Source of the DNA: Cymbomonas tetramitiformis
Taxonomy: Eukaryota > Chlorophyta > Pyramimonadophyceae > Pyramimonadales > Pyramimonadaceae
Length of the DNA: 64,000 bases
Reading direction: 5' to 3'
NCBI GenBank assembly: GCA_001247695.2
Contig: LGRX02033544.1
Location: forward strand, 1-64,000
Made by a program: the position numbers and the translations under genes. The notes beneath the pieces are model-generated. The model worked only from the letters and a program-made list of their open reading frames with translations. It had not been told where the DNA came from and did not search any database. Of this stretch, positions 34,740 to 46,100 are shown in pieces; positions within the stretch are counted from its first letter, which is position 1, and each line of letters starts with the position of its first letter.

Positions 34740-36600
34740 TTAGCTTGTTGCGAGCGTTTTATATAACCCGGAGGTCACGCTGGGGACATACCGTCGCCAG
34801 CGTGGCCTGCTTCTGGTTGGTTGAAGTGTTTCATTTTCGTGTTCACCGGGTTACATATTTTTACTGTGTTGAAGCCTCTGCGGACCGTGTAGCGCGTGCG
34901 CTGATCGCCAACGGGCCGGTCGCGCAACGATGCGGCGGTTATGCAAGCCTCTTGTCCCTGTTTTTTAAGGGTGTTCTTCGTATAAGCCGGAGGTCACGCT
35001 GGGGACATACCGTCGCCAGCGTGGCCTGCTTCTGGTTGGTTGAAGTGTTTCATTTTCGTGTTCACCGGGTTTGATTTTTTTACTGTGTTGAAGCCTCTGC
35101 GGACCGTGTAGCGCGTGCGCTGATCGCCAACGGGCCGGTCGCGCAACGATGCGGCGGTTATGCAAGCCTCTTGTCCCTGTTTTTTAAGGGTGTTCTTCGT
35201 AAAAGTCGGAGGTCACGCTGGGGACATACCGTCGCCAGCTTGGCCTGCTTCCGGTTGGTTGAAGTGTTTCATTTTCGTGTTCACCGGGTTTCATTTTTTA
35301 AATGTGTTGAAGCCTCTGCGGACCGTGTAGCGCGTGCGCTGATCGCCAACGGGCCGGTCGCGCAACGATGCGGCGGTTATGCAAGCCTCTTGTCCCTGTT
35401 TTTTTAAAGGGTGTTCTTCATATAAGCCGGAGGTCACGCTGGGGACATACCGTCGCCAGGGTGGCCTGCTTCTGGTTGGTTGAAGTGTTTCATTTTCGTG
35501 TTCACCGGGTTTCATTTTTTTAATGTGTTGAAGCCTCTGCGGACCGTGTAGCGCGTGCGCTGATCGCCAACGGGCCGGTCGCGCAACGATGCGGCGGTTA
35601 TGCAAGCCTCTTGTCCCTGTTATTTTAAAGGGTGATCTTCATATAAGCCGGAGGTCACGCTGGGGACATACCGTCGCCAGCGTGGCCTGCTTCTCGTCGT
35701 TTGAAGTGTTTCATTTTCGTGTTCACCGGGTTTCATTTTTTTACATGTGTTGAAGCCTCTGCGGACCGTGTAGCACGTGCGCTGATCGCCAACGGGCCGG
35801 TCGCGCAACGATGCGGCGGGTTATGCAAGCCTCTTGTCCCTGTTTTTTTAAAGGGTGATCTTCATATAAGCCGGAGGTCGCGCTGGGGACATACCGTCGC
35901 CAGCTTGGCCTGCTTCCGGTTGGTTGAAGTGTTTTCGTTTCGTGTTCACCGGGTTTCATTTTTTTAACGTGTTGAAGCCTCCGCGGACCGTGTAGCGCGT
36001 GCGCTGATCGCCAACGGGCCGGTCGCGCAACGATGCGGCGGTTATGCAAGCCTCGTGTCCCTGTTTTTTTAAGGGTGATCTTCATATAAGCCGGAGGTCA
36101 CGCTGGGGACATACCGTCGCCAGCGTGGTATGCTTCTCGTCGTTTGAAGTGTTTCATTTTTCGTGTTCACCGGGTTTCATTTTTTTACATGTGTTGAAGC
36201 CTCTGCGGACCGTGTAGCACGTGCGCTGATCGCCAACGGGCCGGTCGCGCAACGATGCGGCGGGTTATGCAAGCCTCTTGTCCCTGTTTTTGTAAAGGGT
36301 GATCTTGATATAAGCCGGAGGGCTGCTGGGGACATACCGTCGCCAGCGGTCTGCTTCTGGCTAGCGTGGTATGCTTCTCGTCGTTTGAAGTGTTTTCGTT
36401 TCGTGTTCACCGGGTTTCATTTTTTACATGTGTTGAAGCCTCTGCGGACCGTGTGGCTCGTGCGCTGATCGCCAACGGGCCGGTCGCGCAACGATGCGGC
36501 GGGTTATGCAAGCCTCTTGTCCCTGTTTTTTAAAAGGGTGATCTTCATATAAGCCGGAGGGCTGCTGGGGACATACCGTCGCCAGCGGTCTGCTTCTGGT
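34740..36600. repeat. About 220-bp satellite-like tandem array, 9 copies
   Basis: Unit starts marked by GCCGGAGGTCACGCTGGGGA lie near 34768, 34985, 35205, 35425, 35647, 35870, 36090, 36314 and 36553, a spacing of 217-239 bp. Each unit also has GACCGTGTAGCGCGTGCGCT and GCCAACGGGCCGGTCGCGCA. The last two units have lost sequence around the CACGCTGGGG box. Two shorter relatives (GTACCGTGTTGCTCGTGCGC) follow at 36,885 and 36,967. Frames on either strand through the array are repeat translations. Confidence 0.93.
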
Positions 36601-37537
36601 TGTTGAAGTGCTTCCGGTTGTTTGTTGCGTCCTACTTAGGATGCTCCATCAGCGACCGCAGCCGAAGCTGGAGGGGGTGCCTCCGCCCCCCCCGCTGCTG
36701 AAGACGCGGCGGCTGCGGCTGGCAGCAAGGTACGCATTGCACCCGCCATTCCCGCTTCCGCTGCTGCGTCCCCCCCCCTGAATATACACACTTCATTCCC
36801 AACGAACGAGTATGCGGTCATCCATCTTGCAGGCCGACCCCCGGTTCTTATTTTGGCTTCCACTACAGCCTGCCTGTGACGCGTACCGTGTTGCTCGTGC
36901 GCTGCACGCCAACGGGCCGTGCGCGCCTCGTAGCCGCGGGGTTTTAGTGTTTCACCTCACGCCCGTGACGTGTACCGTGTTGCTCGTGCGCTGCACGCCC
37001 ACGGGCCGTGCGCGCAACGGTCCCGCGGAATTTAAGCGTTTCACCTCACGGCAAGCTGCGTAATATTTCCTCGCGCGAGCGTGCCTCGTCCATATCGTCC
37101 CCCGGAGTCCTCCTGTCCGGTTCGGGGTGTGTCCAAAGATGTCCGGTTGCGAGACCCGCCGCTCTAAGTTGAACCGTGGCTGTGCCGTACTCGTACCTCG
37201 TCGGTGGCCCGCCAACGGGCCAGGCGCGGAAGGTGGCCGCGGTGTGCGTCCGTTTTGCCTACCTTCCAGCATACCTCTCCGATGTTGCTGATACCATGGT
37301 GTCTGCAACCGACACCTAACCTGTGACACAGCGGACAAGTCCTAGGCAGGCATGCTATCTTAGGGGGCATATCGCTCCCATCAGTCCGGTTCTTTGCGTT
37401 GTCCAACATGTTTCGGTGTGCGCCACCTTTTGCCGCCGTGTGTGCATTGGGTGGCTGCAATATCCCACACCGTATATACACACGGTACACTGATCCAGGT
37501 TAACCAACAACCCTGGGTTTGCGGTTTGTTTGCTAGC

Positions 37538-38696
37538 GGGGGAAAAAATTCAAACGGCGCTCAAATCGTTTCCTGAAGCGCCAGCAGCAACGAATCACTA
37601 CTGCAGACAACAGGCATTATGACGAGGGTCTCCAGGAGTATCTGGAAAACCAAATTCGCACCGTGTCTGAGGGCATCCCGTTTCTAAGTCACGTCGCCAT
37701 GCGCGCGGGGTGTTCCCATGTGGAACCGACGAATATCCTCGAGCCGAAAGATGCCGAACGGGTGAGTGGCGCGTACGGCGCCGTCACACGAGGTTGCACA
37801 CTGGACCGCACGGACCTGGTCGTGGTCAAAAGGTTTTGCAAAACCTCGGGGCTAAAGCCGCACCCCAAGACCAAGCAGCTGCCCAAGGAGTTCAAGCGGT
37901 GTGCGCAGGAGCTAGTCATGACAAAACTGGCGTCGGAAGCAGCACCCACTTACGTCGTGCCCTGTTCACGGTATGGTGTGGAGACCAGAACTCGGCAAGC
38001 GCTGCAGGTCGGGCCAGTTCCGTTCCTCCTCATGCCCGATCGCGGCCGGACGCTGTGGGAATTCATGCGGGTTCCGCCTGAGGGTGGATTAACCTTGGAG
38101 GTCAAGCTGCTACTTGCCAAGGAGTTGCTGAAGGCGTTTTCGCAGTTGCACTCCAAGGGTATCGTGCACGGCGACGTCAAGGGTAACAATGTGGTCGTTG
38201 CCGAAGCGCTACCGTGCGCGTCCGCGGGCGGCATCACGCTGCGAGTCATCGACTTCGGAGTTGGCTGCGTCGATCGAGAAAACCTGAAGTCTGCGCATGA
38301 CGAGCGTCCTCTCGGTCGAGAGGACCGCCGTTATCTTGCTCCTGAGCACCGGGATCACGGCCCAAGCAGGCCAGGAGACATGTGGTCTGTAGGTGGACTC
38401 CTGGTCCAGCTCTTCCAGCACCCGCAGGCTGGTGGCGAACGTCACCAATGGGACTATATCCTATGTCAAGCGAAACCGCAGAATGGATTCATGAAGCATG
38501 CACTCATGCAGCGCCTGAAGGAATGCTTCCGCGTAGACATGGACAAGCGTCCGACAGCCGCGGCGAGGCGAAGGAGAACCAGGACATCGTTGTGGAAGAT
38601 GTCGTAGAAGCTCTGGAAAAGACCCACCTTGTGGCGGACGAAGAAATGAATACGCCTACAGAGGATATGCTTGATCTGCCAGACTTCTTGTTTGAG
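37538..38696 (+). CDS. Protein kinase domain, N-terminal part of a kinase-TNP2 gene
   Basis: The frame is open from 37538; the first in-frame ATG is near 37699, so an upstream exon is possible. Counting from 37663 as residue 1, it shows the glycine loop (Gly-Ala-Tyr-Gly-Ala-Val, 36-41), the ATP-binding Lys56 and a candidate Glu83. The catalytic loop is His169-Gly-Asp171-Val-Lys173-Gly-Asn-Asn176, followed by Asp197-Phe-Gly, Ala-Pro-Glu (226-228), Asp239-x-Trp and a late Lys-Arg-Pro. All residues needed for catalysis are present. After about 38,560 the coding signal moves to another frame (Glu-Ala-Lys-Glu-Asn-Gln-Asp to Asp-Phe-Leu-Phe-Glu), so there is a one-base slip or tiny intron. This part ends at a GTATGC donor (38697) that matches in phase the acceptor at 38823 in front of the TNP2 exon. 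Confidence 0.8.
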
Positions 38697-38823
38697 GTAT
38701 GCAACCCGCCCTGCCCATACTGGCACCAAAATGTTTCCACTGTAACCCACTGACGATGCGTGAGCGTGCGTGGAGTAGTAATATGGCGGGGAGCGTTGGT
38801 GGTGTGACTGCCATTGTAAGCAG

Positions 38824-41800
38824 GAGTTGGCAGTGCTGGTGGATATGAATACCGAAGTCACTATCGCGACGGAGTCCGTGCAGGACATTGTGCTGGCCCT
38901 GCAGGCTGAGCCCGACCCCGCGATCACGTTGTGTGTCACGGACGTGCCAAACCTAGCAGCAGAAAAGCAGTCGCAACCGCTGGTCACGCACGGGAAGGCG
39001 AGTCCGAACGGAGTGACCGTGCAGGAGGCCGTATGGTACTTCATGGATATGAAAAGGCGACAGATGTGGACTGATGACCATTTCGACACCTTCCTGAAAG
39101 TCTTGAAGATGCTCCTGGGCGGCAATACTTGCAACCTGCCGGGATCGCTATGGCACATGAGACGGGCGCTCGGTGCGGAGAGCGTATGGGACTATGCGAT
39201 ACACGTGTGTCCCAAGTTCCACCGCAATTTCGCATGGCAAAACGGGGAGGGAAAGCCGGGGAAGAGGGTGCAAGCGGTATGCGGCGTGCCCACGAAGCGT
39301 GATGCGGATGGCGAGCCCACAGAGTGGTGCACGGAGGAGAGGTACGACGTTGTTAAAACGGCGCGCGGGGAGGAGTATCGTCCCAAGGAGTACTACTTCT
39401 ATTTCACCGTGAAGCGGCTGGTGCGGCGCTGGATGATGGACTACGACTTTGCTAAGCAGCGTGCGAGTCCCACGGCCAGAGCTCCCGAAAACGCTTGTGT
39501 CATGAGCAGTCCGCACGGGCTACGAGTAAACGCGCACCCTAGCGTCGGTGGCAGACTACTGCGTGAGACGCCGAGTGGGAACCAGGAGAAACCAGGGGTA
39601 TTACGAACTGGTATGGGCATCGAATATGGAGAGGACGACGGGCAAGCAAAGAAGCATGACAAACAGTGCGACCCGTGCCGATGTTCTTACTCCTTGTAAC
39701 GGACGAGTGCCGCGGCTGATTGTATACGAACGTTGCCGATGGGCGATGCCTCATGGGTGAAAGGACCGCAACTGACTAGCGCGTTGCCATCGCAGGAATT
39801 GGTCCACGCGGTTCGGCGCGATGCGAAGTGCGGACCTCCCTCCCAAGGTAGGTAGTGCGTCACGACGTGTGACAAAGCCCAACCCGCAGTCAACATCTAC
39901 ACGAGTGTGCGCGCACGGAGGTGTGACGCTCCAGCGCGGCTTGAAGAGATCATAGGCTATTGCGCTTGACTGCGTGTGCAATGGAGGGTATCCGCAGGAA
40001 CGTGTGAAGATGAAGCACTGCGGTGTGATCTCGATTGCCCCTGGCCCACGTCAACACTGGAAGGACGTCGACGTGTTGCTAGAACCCATGATGGAAGAGC
40101 TGAAACAACTGAGTAAGGGCCATGCCGATGCTGACCAAACCCCTTTCAGGGTGTATGACGGGTACTTCCAGGTGTGGCATGAACAGTTCAGCGTGTTCCT
40201 GATGTTATGCTACTGCGATACGATTGCGCGTAACGACTTGGGGAAGTTCGCTCCCGTGGCGGCAAGGCGCAACGACTTCAAAAGCATCTGGGAGGCCACT
40301 AAGGGCCCTAACGGTAATGGTATGTACTGCTTGGGCTATGCGAACCCCATCTCGCAGACATACTTGGACGAAGGGGAGGTGTTGTATGCCAATGATCCGA
40401 GTGTGTGGTTAACAAAGGAGGACCACAAGGAACTGGTGAGGCTGACCGCGGAGGATGGTGTGGATCCGATGCGAACCGGCCGATATGCAGCCGGGCCGTT
40501 AGAGCAGCTGGACTACTTTGACCCCATCTACGGGTACGTGCTGCCGTTCATGCACATGATGTGTTACGGCGTCATCAAGAAGTTCCTGAAAATGCTGCGA
40601 AACAAGGTGAACAATTGCCCAAACACGTGCTATTTCTCACCCATGCAACTGAAGCAGTTGCAGGCCAACGGAAAGGGACTGACCGCGCCGCATGACATGC
40701 ACCGGGAGTACCAGGACTTCGTGCAATACGCGGGTGAGCACCCGGATCTAACGACGGATACCGACACCCATCACCTTGCATGTGCCTTGTTTAGTAGGAA
40801 CGGGCGTGGCAGATGCGCCAACCTTATACGCCCGGTCCGCGTGCAACCATAGTTGTGTGCACCGGCAGGGAATGGCCACACCTACTAACCGTAGGGATGA
40901 ATGCTACTATAACCAGGTATATATGTATGCACTGTTGTTAGTTTGTTGGTGTCATTTCATACGCGGGGAGGATGAGCCGGTTCTTAACATCTGTAAAAAG
41001 CTCGCTGTTGCAGGGAACTACACCATGGAGGACATGCTGAACTTTATCTTGATTTTCAGTCCGATGGTGTTCATGGATGTTCTGAAGAACTTGAATCCGG
41101 AGTTGGACAAGGCTTGGTGGACTTTGCGGCGGGCGGTGCTCTACTTTATGAGAGGGCCTGCAATAGGATTGTGTGGGGACCTCCAGTCCCGTGCGGAGCC
41201 CCGGAAGGAGGCCGGGAAAGAGCTGTGGGCCTTTGCGGTGATTGTGGAACAGCAATGCCCCATGAACATGTTGACGTTGAATCTGCGCATGGCGGTCGTT
41301 CACTTGTGCAAGCAAGAGGAGGAAACCGGCGTGGTGAGCAGCACCAACGAGCTCTGGGTCGAGCGTCTCCTGGGCGACAGCAAGGGGGTGGTGCCAGCCC
41401 CGGTTGGAGGTAAGGCGATCGACACGTGCATAGCGAACGCGTATCTCACGAAAGAGGAGGTGGACGACATGGCGTGGAGCTACGAAGGGATCCGCTTCCT
41501 TCCGGACATGCTCACGGAGATGGCCATGGCCAAGGGCGGCGAATACCATGATTCTGGGACCACCCGGGCTGACGATTCATCCAAGGTGTGCCATCTCCTT
41601 GACACCGGCCACTATCTCGTCCGCGACGGTGTACCAACCGCTGCGTTGGCAAACGAGGAGGGGGGTCGTCTGCACCGGGAACTGGTGGGGTGCGTCCGAT
41701 CCCTTTATGGCGATCACGCAAGCCCTTCCCTGGATGCCATGGACGTCCTTCGATTCTCGCGCATGCGAAGAGGCGATGAGGACTTCACATCCCGGGTTTA

Positions 41801-42148
41801 CACCCGGGCAAAAACCCGTATCTCCTTCAACGTGGCTTTGAGTACATGCGCGGCCGACGCTTTTGAGTACGGCACCGTGGAGGCTTACTACTTGATCTTC
41901 CTGAAGCGTTCCGCCGAGAACTCCGCCGCCAACGACACCGTGTGCCGCCTGGCTATGGTGACCGCCTACCCCACTGTTGAGGACCTTACCATGAACAGCC
42001 GGGGCGTGTATGTGTGCAACGAGGCAGAAAAACGTACCCTTCTCCTACCGGTAAGCCGTCTCGAAACCAAGGTCATTATCCATCGCCCACCTGGAAACCG
42101 CGTACCTCTACACGCGACTTACCTATGGCCGGGGATGAAAGCGGCAGA
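38824..42148 (+). pseudogene. TNP2-like (Transposase_21) CACTA transposase, interrupted
   Basis: The first block (38824-about 39,500) has the family's N-terminal pattern: Asp-Asp-x-Phe-Asp, Leu-Leu-Gly-Gly-Asn, Leu-Pro-x-Ser, a His-Val-Cys-Pro motif, and a Tyr-Phe region before the core. The second block (39,974-40,780) has Ile-Ala-Pro-Gly-Pro-Arg and Glu-Leu-Lys-x-Leu, then Pro-Phe-Met-His-Met-Met-Cys-Tyr-Gly-Val, the place of the conserved Asp-x-x-His-Gly-Val region. The third block (40,890-42,140) has the Asn-Glu-Leu-Trp-Val-Glu-Arg segment like DUF4218 and a beta-rich end. Stops separate the blocks between 39,700 and 39,975, so introns or lesions intervene. The reading frame runs into the repeat copy at 42,149, which supplies the last 35 codons of the long frame and marks the end of genuine coding sequence. 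Assigned by pattern, not by search. Confidence 0.7.
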
Positions 42149-42418
42149 GCATATATCTTCCAAAATATTTTGCGGCCCGCAGTTGCAATTCTTTCAGGCC
42201 CGGTTTCGGCCAGCCCGGTCAGTCTCGAAAATTGCCCACCGCAGGCGAATTTTTCGAATTTTAAGTATGTGAATATCATGAAAATCGAAAATTTCACGTA
42301 AATTTTGGAGATTTTCACCGTTCGTCTACGGCCCGCAGCCTGATCCAATCCCGGCCCGCTTTCGGCCCGGCGTGACACGCTACGGCCCCGGGCCGGCCCG
42401 CCACGGTAGGATATATGC
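42149..42418 (+). repeat. GGCCCG-rich repeat family, copy 3, inserted in the CACTA element
   Basis: Homologous to the copies at 20,114 and 26,128 over the GGCCCG-rich ends and the TTTTAAGTATG-containing centre. It is flanked by GCATATATC (42149-42157) and its exact reverse complement GATATATGC (42410-42418), which differ completely from the flanks of the other copies. It truncates or abuts the 3-prime end of the TNP2-like coding region. Confidence 0.82.
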
Positions 42419-42594
42419 CCTGGAAAGCGGTACGTTGCAAGAAGCAATAGCGCAAGCTACTTCATCAGCTCCGCGCAGCAATCGAAGGAGGACACCGAAC
42501 GCTTGCGCAGCTTCATCAGCTCCGTCCAGTTGCTCTGTGTAGATATCGAATGCCTGCTTGCCACATGGAACGTATCTGTTCCAGTGGTACTTTT

Positions 42595-43145
42595 AGTAGC
42601 ATCGGCAGTCCCTCTTAGCATGCCACGTGGAACAATCTGGAATTTCTGTTAATAGCTAGTGGTGCTAGTGTTAATATACATGCCACGTGGAACAATCTGG
42701 AATTTCTGTTAATATCTAGTGGTGCTAGTGTTAATAGTCATGCCACGTGGACGATCCGGTCAAATCTGTTAATTTATGACCGTTTACAGTCTGCCAAGTG
42801 TTAGTATCCGGCAAAACTGTTAATCCGAGTGCCACGTGTATGATTCCTATTAAAAGTGTTAATTTTCTGTTAATATTCCTTACATGTGTAACGATCTCGC
42901 GAGGGGGGCCTATTTCAACTCCCTCCGGCACCCCTCCGATTAAGTGTTAACATTCTGTTAAAATTGTGTTAATTTAACATTCTGTTAACATTCTGTTAAC
43001 ATGAATTATATAATTCCTTAACTTTTTCCCTTGAAGCCAATCATTATTTACCACCGGGATTTATACCACCAATATTAACAGTTCCTACCCGTTAACACTT
43101 TTTAACACATAATTAACACTTTTTAACACTTTATTAACATAAATT
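42595..43145. repeat. Right subterminal TGTTAA motif array of the CACTA element
   Basis: More than twenty TGTTAA/TTAACA motifs in both orientations, some within a 60-bp tandem unit carrying CATGCCACGTGGAACAATCT (about 42,620-42,760). It ends just before the element terminus at 43,157 and now lies immediately upstream of the giant element's transposase-like gene. Confidence 0.82.
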
Positions 43146-43165
43146 CTCAGTGGTGTGCATGGCTC

Positions 43166-46100
43166 ATGAGCCTCGGCAACATGGCGCGGAACTTGCCTTT
43201 GGAGTTTCCTATTGCACCAACGAATGTGGATCATGCAACAGAACTAGCGGGGCAGATCTCGGAGTTCGTCGATAAATGGAATGTGTTAACTGGGAATAAA
43301 CCGAGCAGAGATCCTAGCGTGCTGCAGGCAGGTGGGGTTGGGAGGAATGCGAGGAATGCGCCCACACCTACCAGTACCGTTAAGAAAAGGCGCCTTGATC
43401 AGAATGCGCGAAGGAGGGAAGCTCGATCTAGGAAGCGTTTAGACTTGGGCAAGGACGCGGTGGAGGTCTCTGCGCCTCAAGCACGGGTGAAATCGACGCT
43501 GGGTCCCTTAGGCGCCACAGCAGCCTCCGCAGGAGCCTCAGCGGTGGGTTGCCTGGTGCCGCATGGAAGTATACAACACTGGAACAACAAGCTCAAGGAG
43601 GTTTTCATGAACAAGCCGCATCTTATTGGTGGGGCGCTCTCGAACTTTGTGCGCACCTTACCCGCGGAAGAGAAAGAAGCTGTGCGGCTAAGATTTCTGT
43701 CAGAGGAGGATCGCGTAGGAGGAACGATCGTGTCGAGCTTGCGGGCTTCGTTCGCCGCTCTAGCTGGCTATGGTTCCAGGCAGAACGCTGCCACGCGCAT
43801 GGCGGGCGCAGCGATGGTATTTGGCAGAGACGTGGAGGGTGTTGAGGGTGCTGTTGCAAGCATCTTGGCGATAAATGTGAAGGTGGTGAAGGATGGACTC
43901 GTTGGGCACCGCAACTTGCTGTTGGGAGCTGCCCTTGGGACAGCGCAACGGCTTAATGCCGGTCTTCTGGCAGGGTTGGTCCTGGAAAACCTGCACATGG
44001 CCAACCGTGCTATAAGCGCGGAGCTGACCCACAAGATCCAAGCCTTCTGGCTGAGTGCTGGGATCAGTCGGGTGTCCACGTGTAAACGGGACGTGATCCA
44101 GCTGCGGCATATTGATGGAAGCGTGGAGAAGGTGTCGAAGCAGTGGTTGGAAATGACACAGTTGGAGGTGTTCCGCAAGTTCAAGAAGAAGTTTCCCGCC
44201 GAAAAGATCGAACTCCGATCTTTTGAGACTCGGAAGCCGAGGCAAGTGCAACGACTCACCCGAAGGGACACCATTTCCTGCTGCTGCAGGTACCACGAGG
44301 ATATGCGGTTGGTGGTGGAGGCGTATGCTCGTTTCCAGGAGGTGGGCCACTCCGGCTGCAAGTGCACGGACGCGTCGTGTTGCCCTCGCGTTGGAGGCCT
44401 TCGGGCACGGCTGTCTGCCCGTAAACCATTTCCTGCTTTCCCGGACTTCAAGTGTGGTCGAGTGGAGGTGGGACGGTCAACCTCCGGTTTCACGGCATCG
44501 CTGCTGTGTCCAAGACAGCGGTCGAACGGAGAGCACGAGGACCACCACGACATGCCCTGCTTGGAGGGTTCTTGCAAACGGTGCGGGGGGCTGCAAAACT
44601 GGTCGTTGTGTCCGGCGGCGGTTTCCAACACTGCCACGCCGGACTGGCACACCTACGAGAACGTTCATATCGGAGTGGACGAGGACGGGAAGAACAAGCA
44701 CCGGGTGCAGTTCGTCCAAAAGACGACCACTGCTGGTGAGCTGCTTGCAAAACTGCAAGCTCTGCTCCTTGGCCACGCCCCAGGGGAGTCCCCAAATTGT
44801 GTGTGTTCGGGCACGTTTGTGCGGAAAGCGGCGGACGGGAGTTGGAGGTTGGAGAAGTTGGTCGGTGTGCCTGCTGCCCAACCGTGTCGATTTTTGAAGC
44901 CGTATGCCTACCACTGTTTCATGGCCACGCACTCCATGACAATGTTCAACAAGTGCAAGGCGGGCTTGCCTTTGGGGCACTGCCTCATATTGTTTGACTT
45001 CAGCGAGAACCACGCTCTGAACATTCCCAGGGCGATTCAGTCGTTGCACTGGATAGTGAAGCAAGCAACGCTGCTGTGTTGTGTGTTATGGCGGCACGCG
45101 GTTGGTTCCGTGGATGGTCAGACTTCCACCGAGGCCAACCCAATAATAGTGAAGGACCTGATCTACCTCATTAGCGACACCTTGCCGCACTCCCACCGAG
45201 GTATCCAACATATGAGGAAACTTATCGTCAGCGAGTACTTCGTGAAGAGAGGTATACCTCTCCCCAAATTCATGCATGAGTGGGCGGATGGTAGTGCGGC
45301 ACAAAACAAATGCGCAACCGCATTTGCCGACGTGCTGGAGAGCGGGCGGGAAGAGTCGGCAGAGTGGCCCCGAGGGCTTGGCATCCCGACACAGCGCAAC
45401 TTCTTTGAGACGTCACATGCACGAGGTGAGCAAGACGCGATGGGAGTAGCGGTGAAGCATGAGGCGAGCTTGGCGGTGATGTCCACAACCGACAAATGGT
45501 ATTGTAAAATACTGGACGCCAAAAGCTTGTACGAGTTCTGCATGGAAAGGTTGCAAAAGCCGAAGGATAGCGCTCGCGACAGAGGTGTTCAGTTCGGGCA
45601 AAGATTTTTCTTTCTGGTTGACGGCAAGGACGTGGACATCTCTGGACCTGGGTTTGACACGGTTGACCGGACTTTGGCGTTACACTCGGTGCGTGCAGGG
45701 GTGGGGTTGTTGGTGGGCTTGAAGCGGGACCGACAATGCTATTGCGATTATTGTTACGCGCAGTGCGCGAAGGCACAGCCTGACACGGAGGGTTGCCTGT
45801 ACCGGAGTCACGTGGACAGCTGGGAGCAGTTCACCTTGACTGAGGCAACCGAATCTGATGCCCGGCGCACCAGAACAAGAGTCGCGGAGGCCCGCGATGA
45901 CGTGAGTGTGAAGGTTGCACGAGGAAACACTTTTGCAAGGCTGTCGGGGGGCGATCCTAATCACCCCTACTATTTGGTGAAGGCGTTGAGCGAGGTGAAG
46001 CAGGTGATGAACGCGGATGGGATGCGAGACGACTACTACTCGCCTGGTGGGGAGGGCGTAAATGCTACACCGGGGGAATTTGTCGTTGAAGGCCGATTCT

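Larger units (their letters stand above)
33801..43157 (+). mobile_element. CACTA/EnSpm-type transposon, 9.36 kb, nested in the giant element
   Basis: The element starts CACACTAGGAAGGATTTGTG and ends in the reverse complement of CACACCACTGAGAATTTATG. The first 24 bases of the two ends match at 18 positions. CAT occurs directly outside both ends (33798-33800 and 43158-43160), the 3-bp duplication characteristic of CACTA elements. Both subterminal regions are packed with TGTTAA motifs, and the interior codes for a TNP2-like transposase (Transposase_21 family). Three independent signs (ends, duplication, transposase) agree. The ends begin CACAC, not the classical CACTA. Confidence 0.88.

Noticed and set aside
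34740..36600. Frames of 60-115 codons on both strands in the 220-bp array
   Set aside because: They repeat with the satellite unit and contain no domain.
42120..42272. Last 35-50 codons of the long TNP2-like frame
   Set aside because: They are encoded by the inserted GGCCCG repeat copy (42,149 onward), so they are not part of the ancestral transposase.
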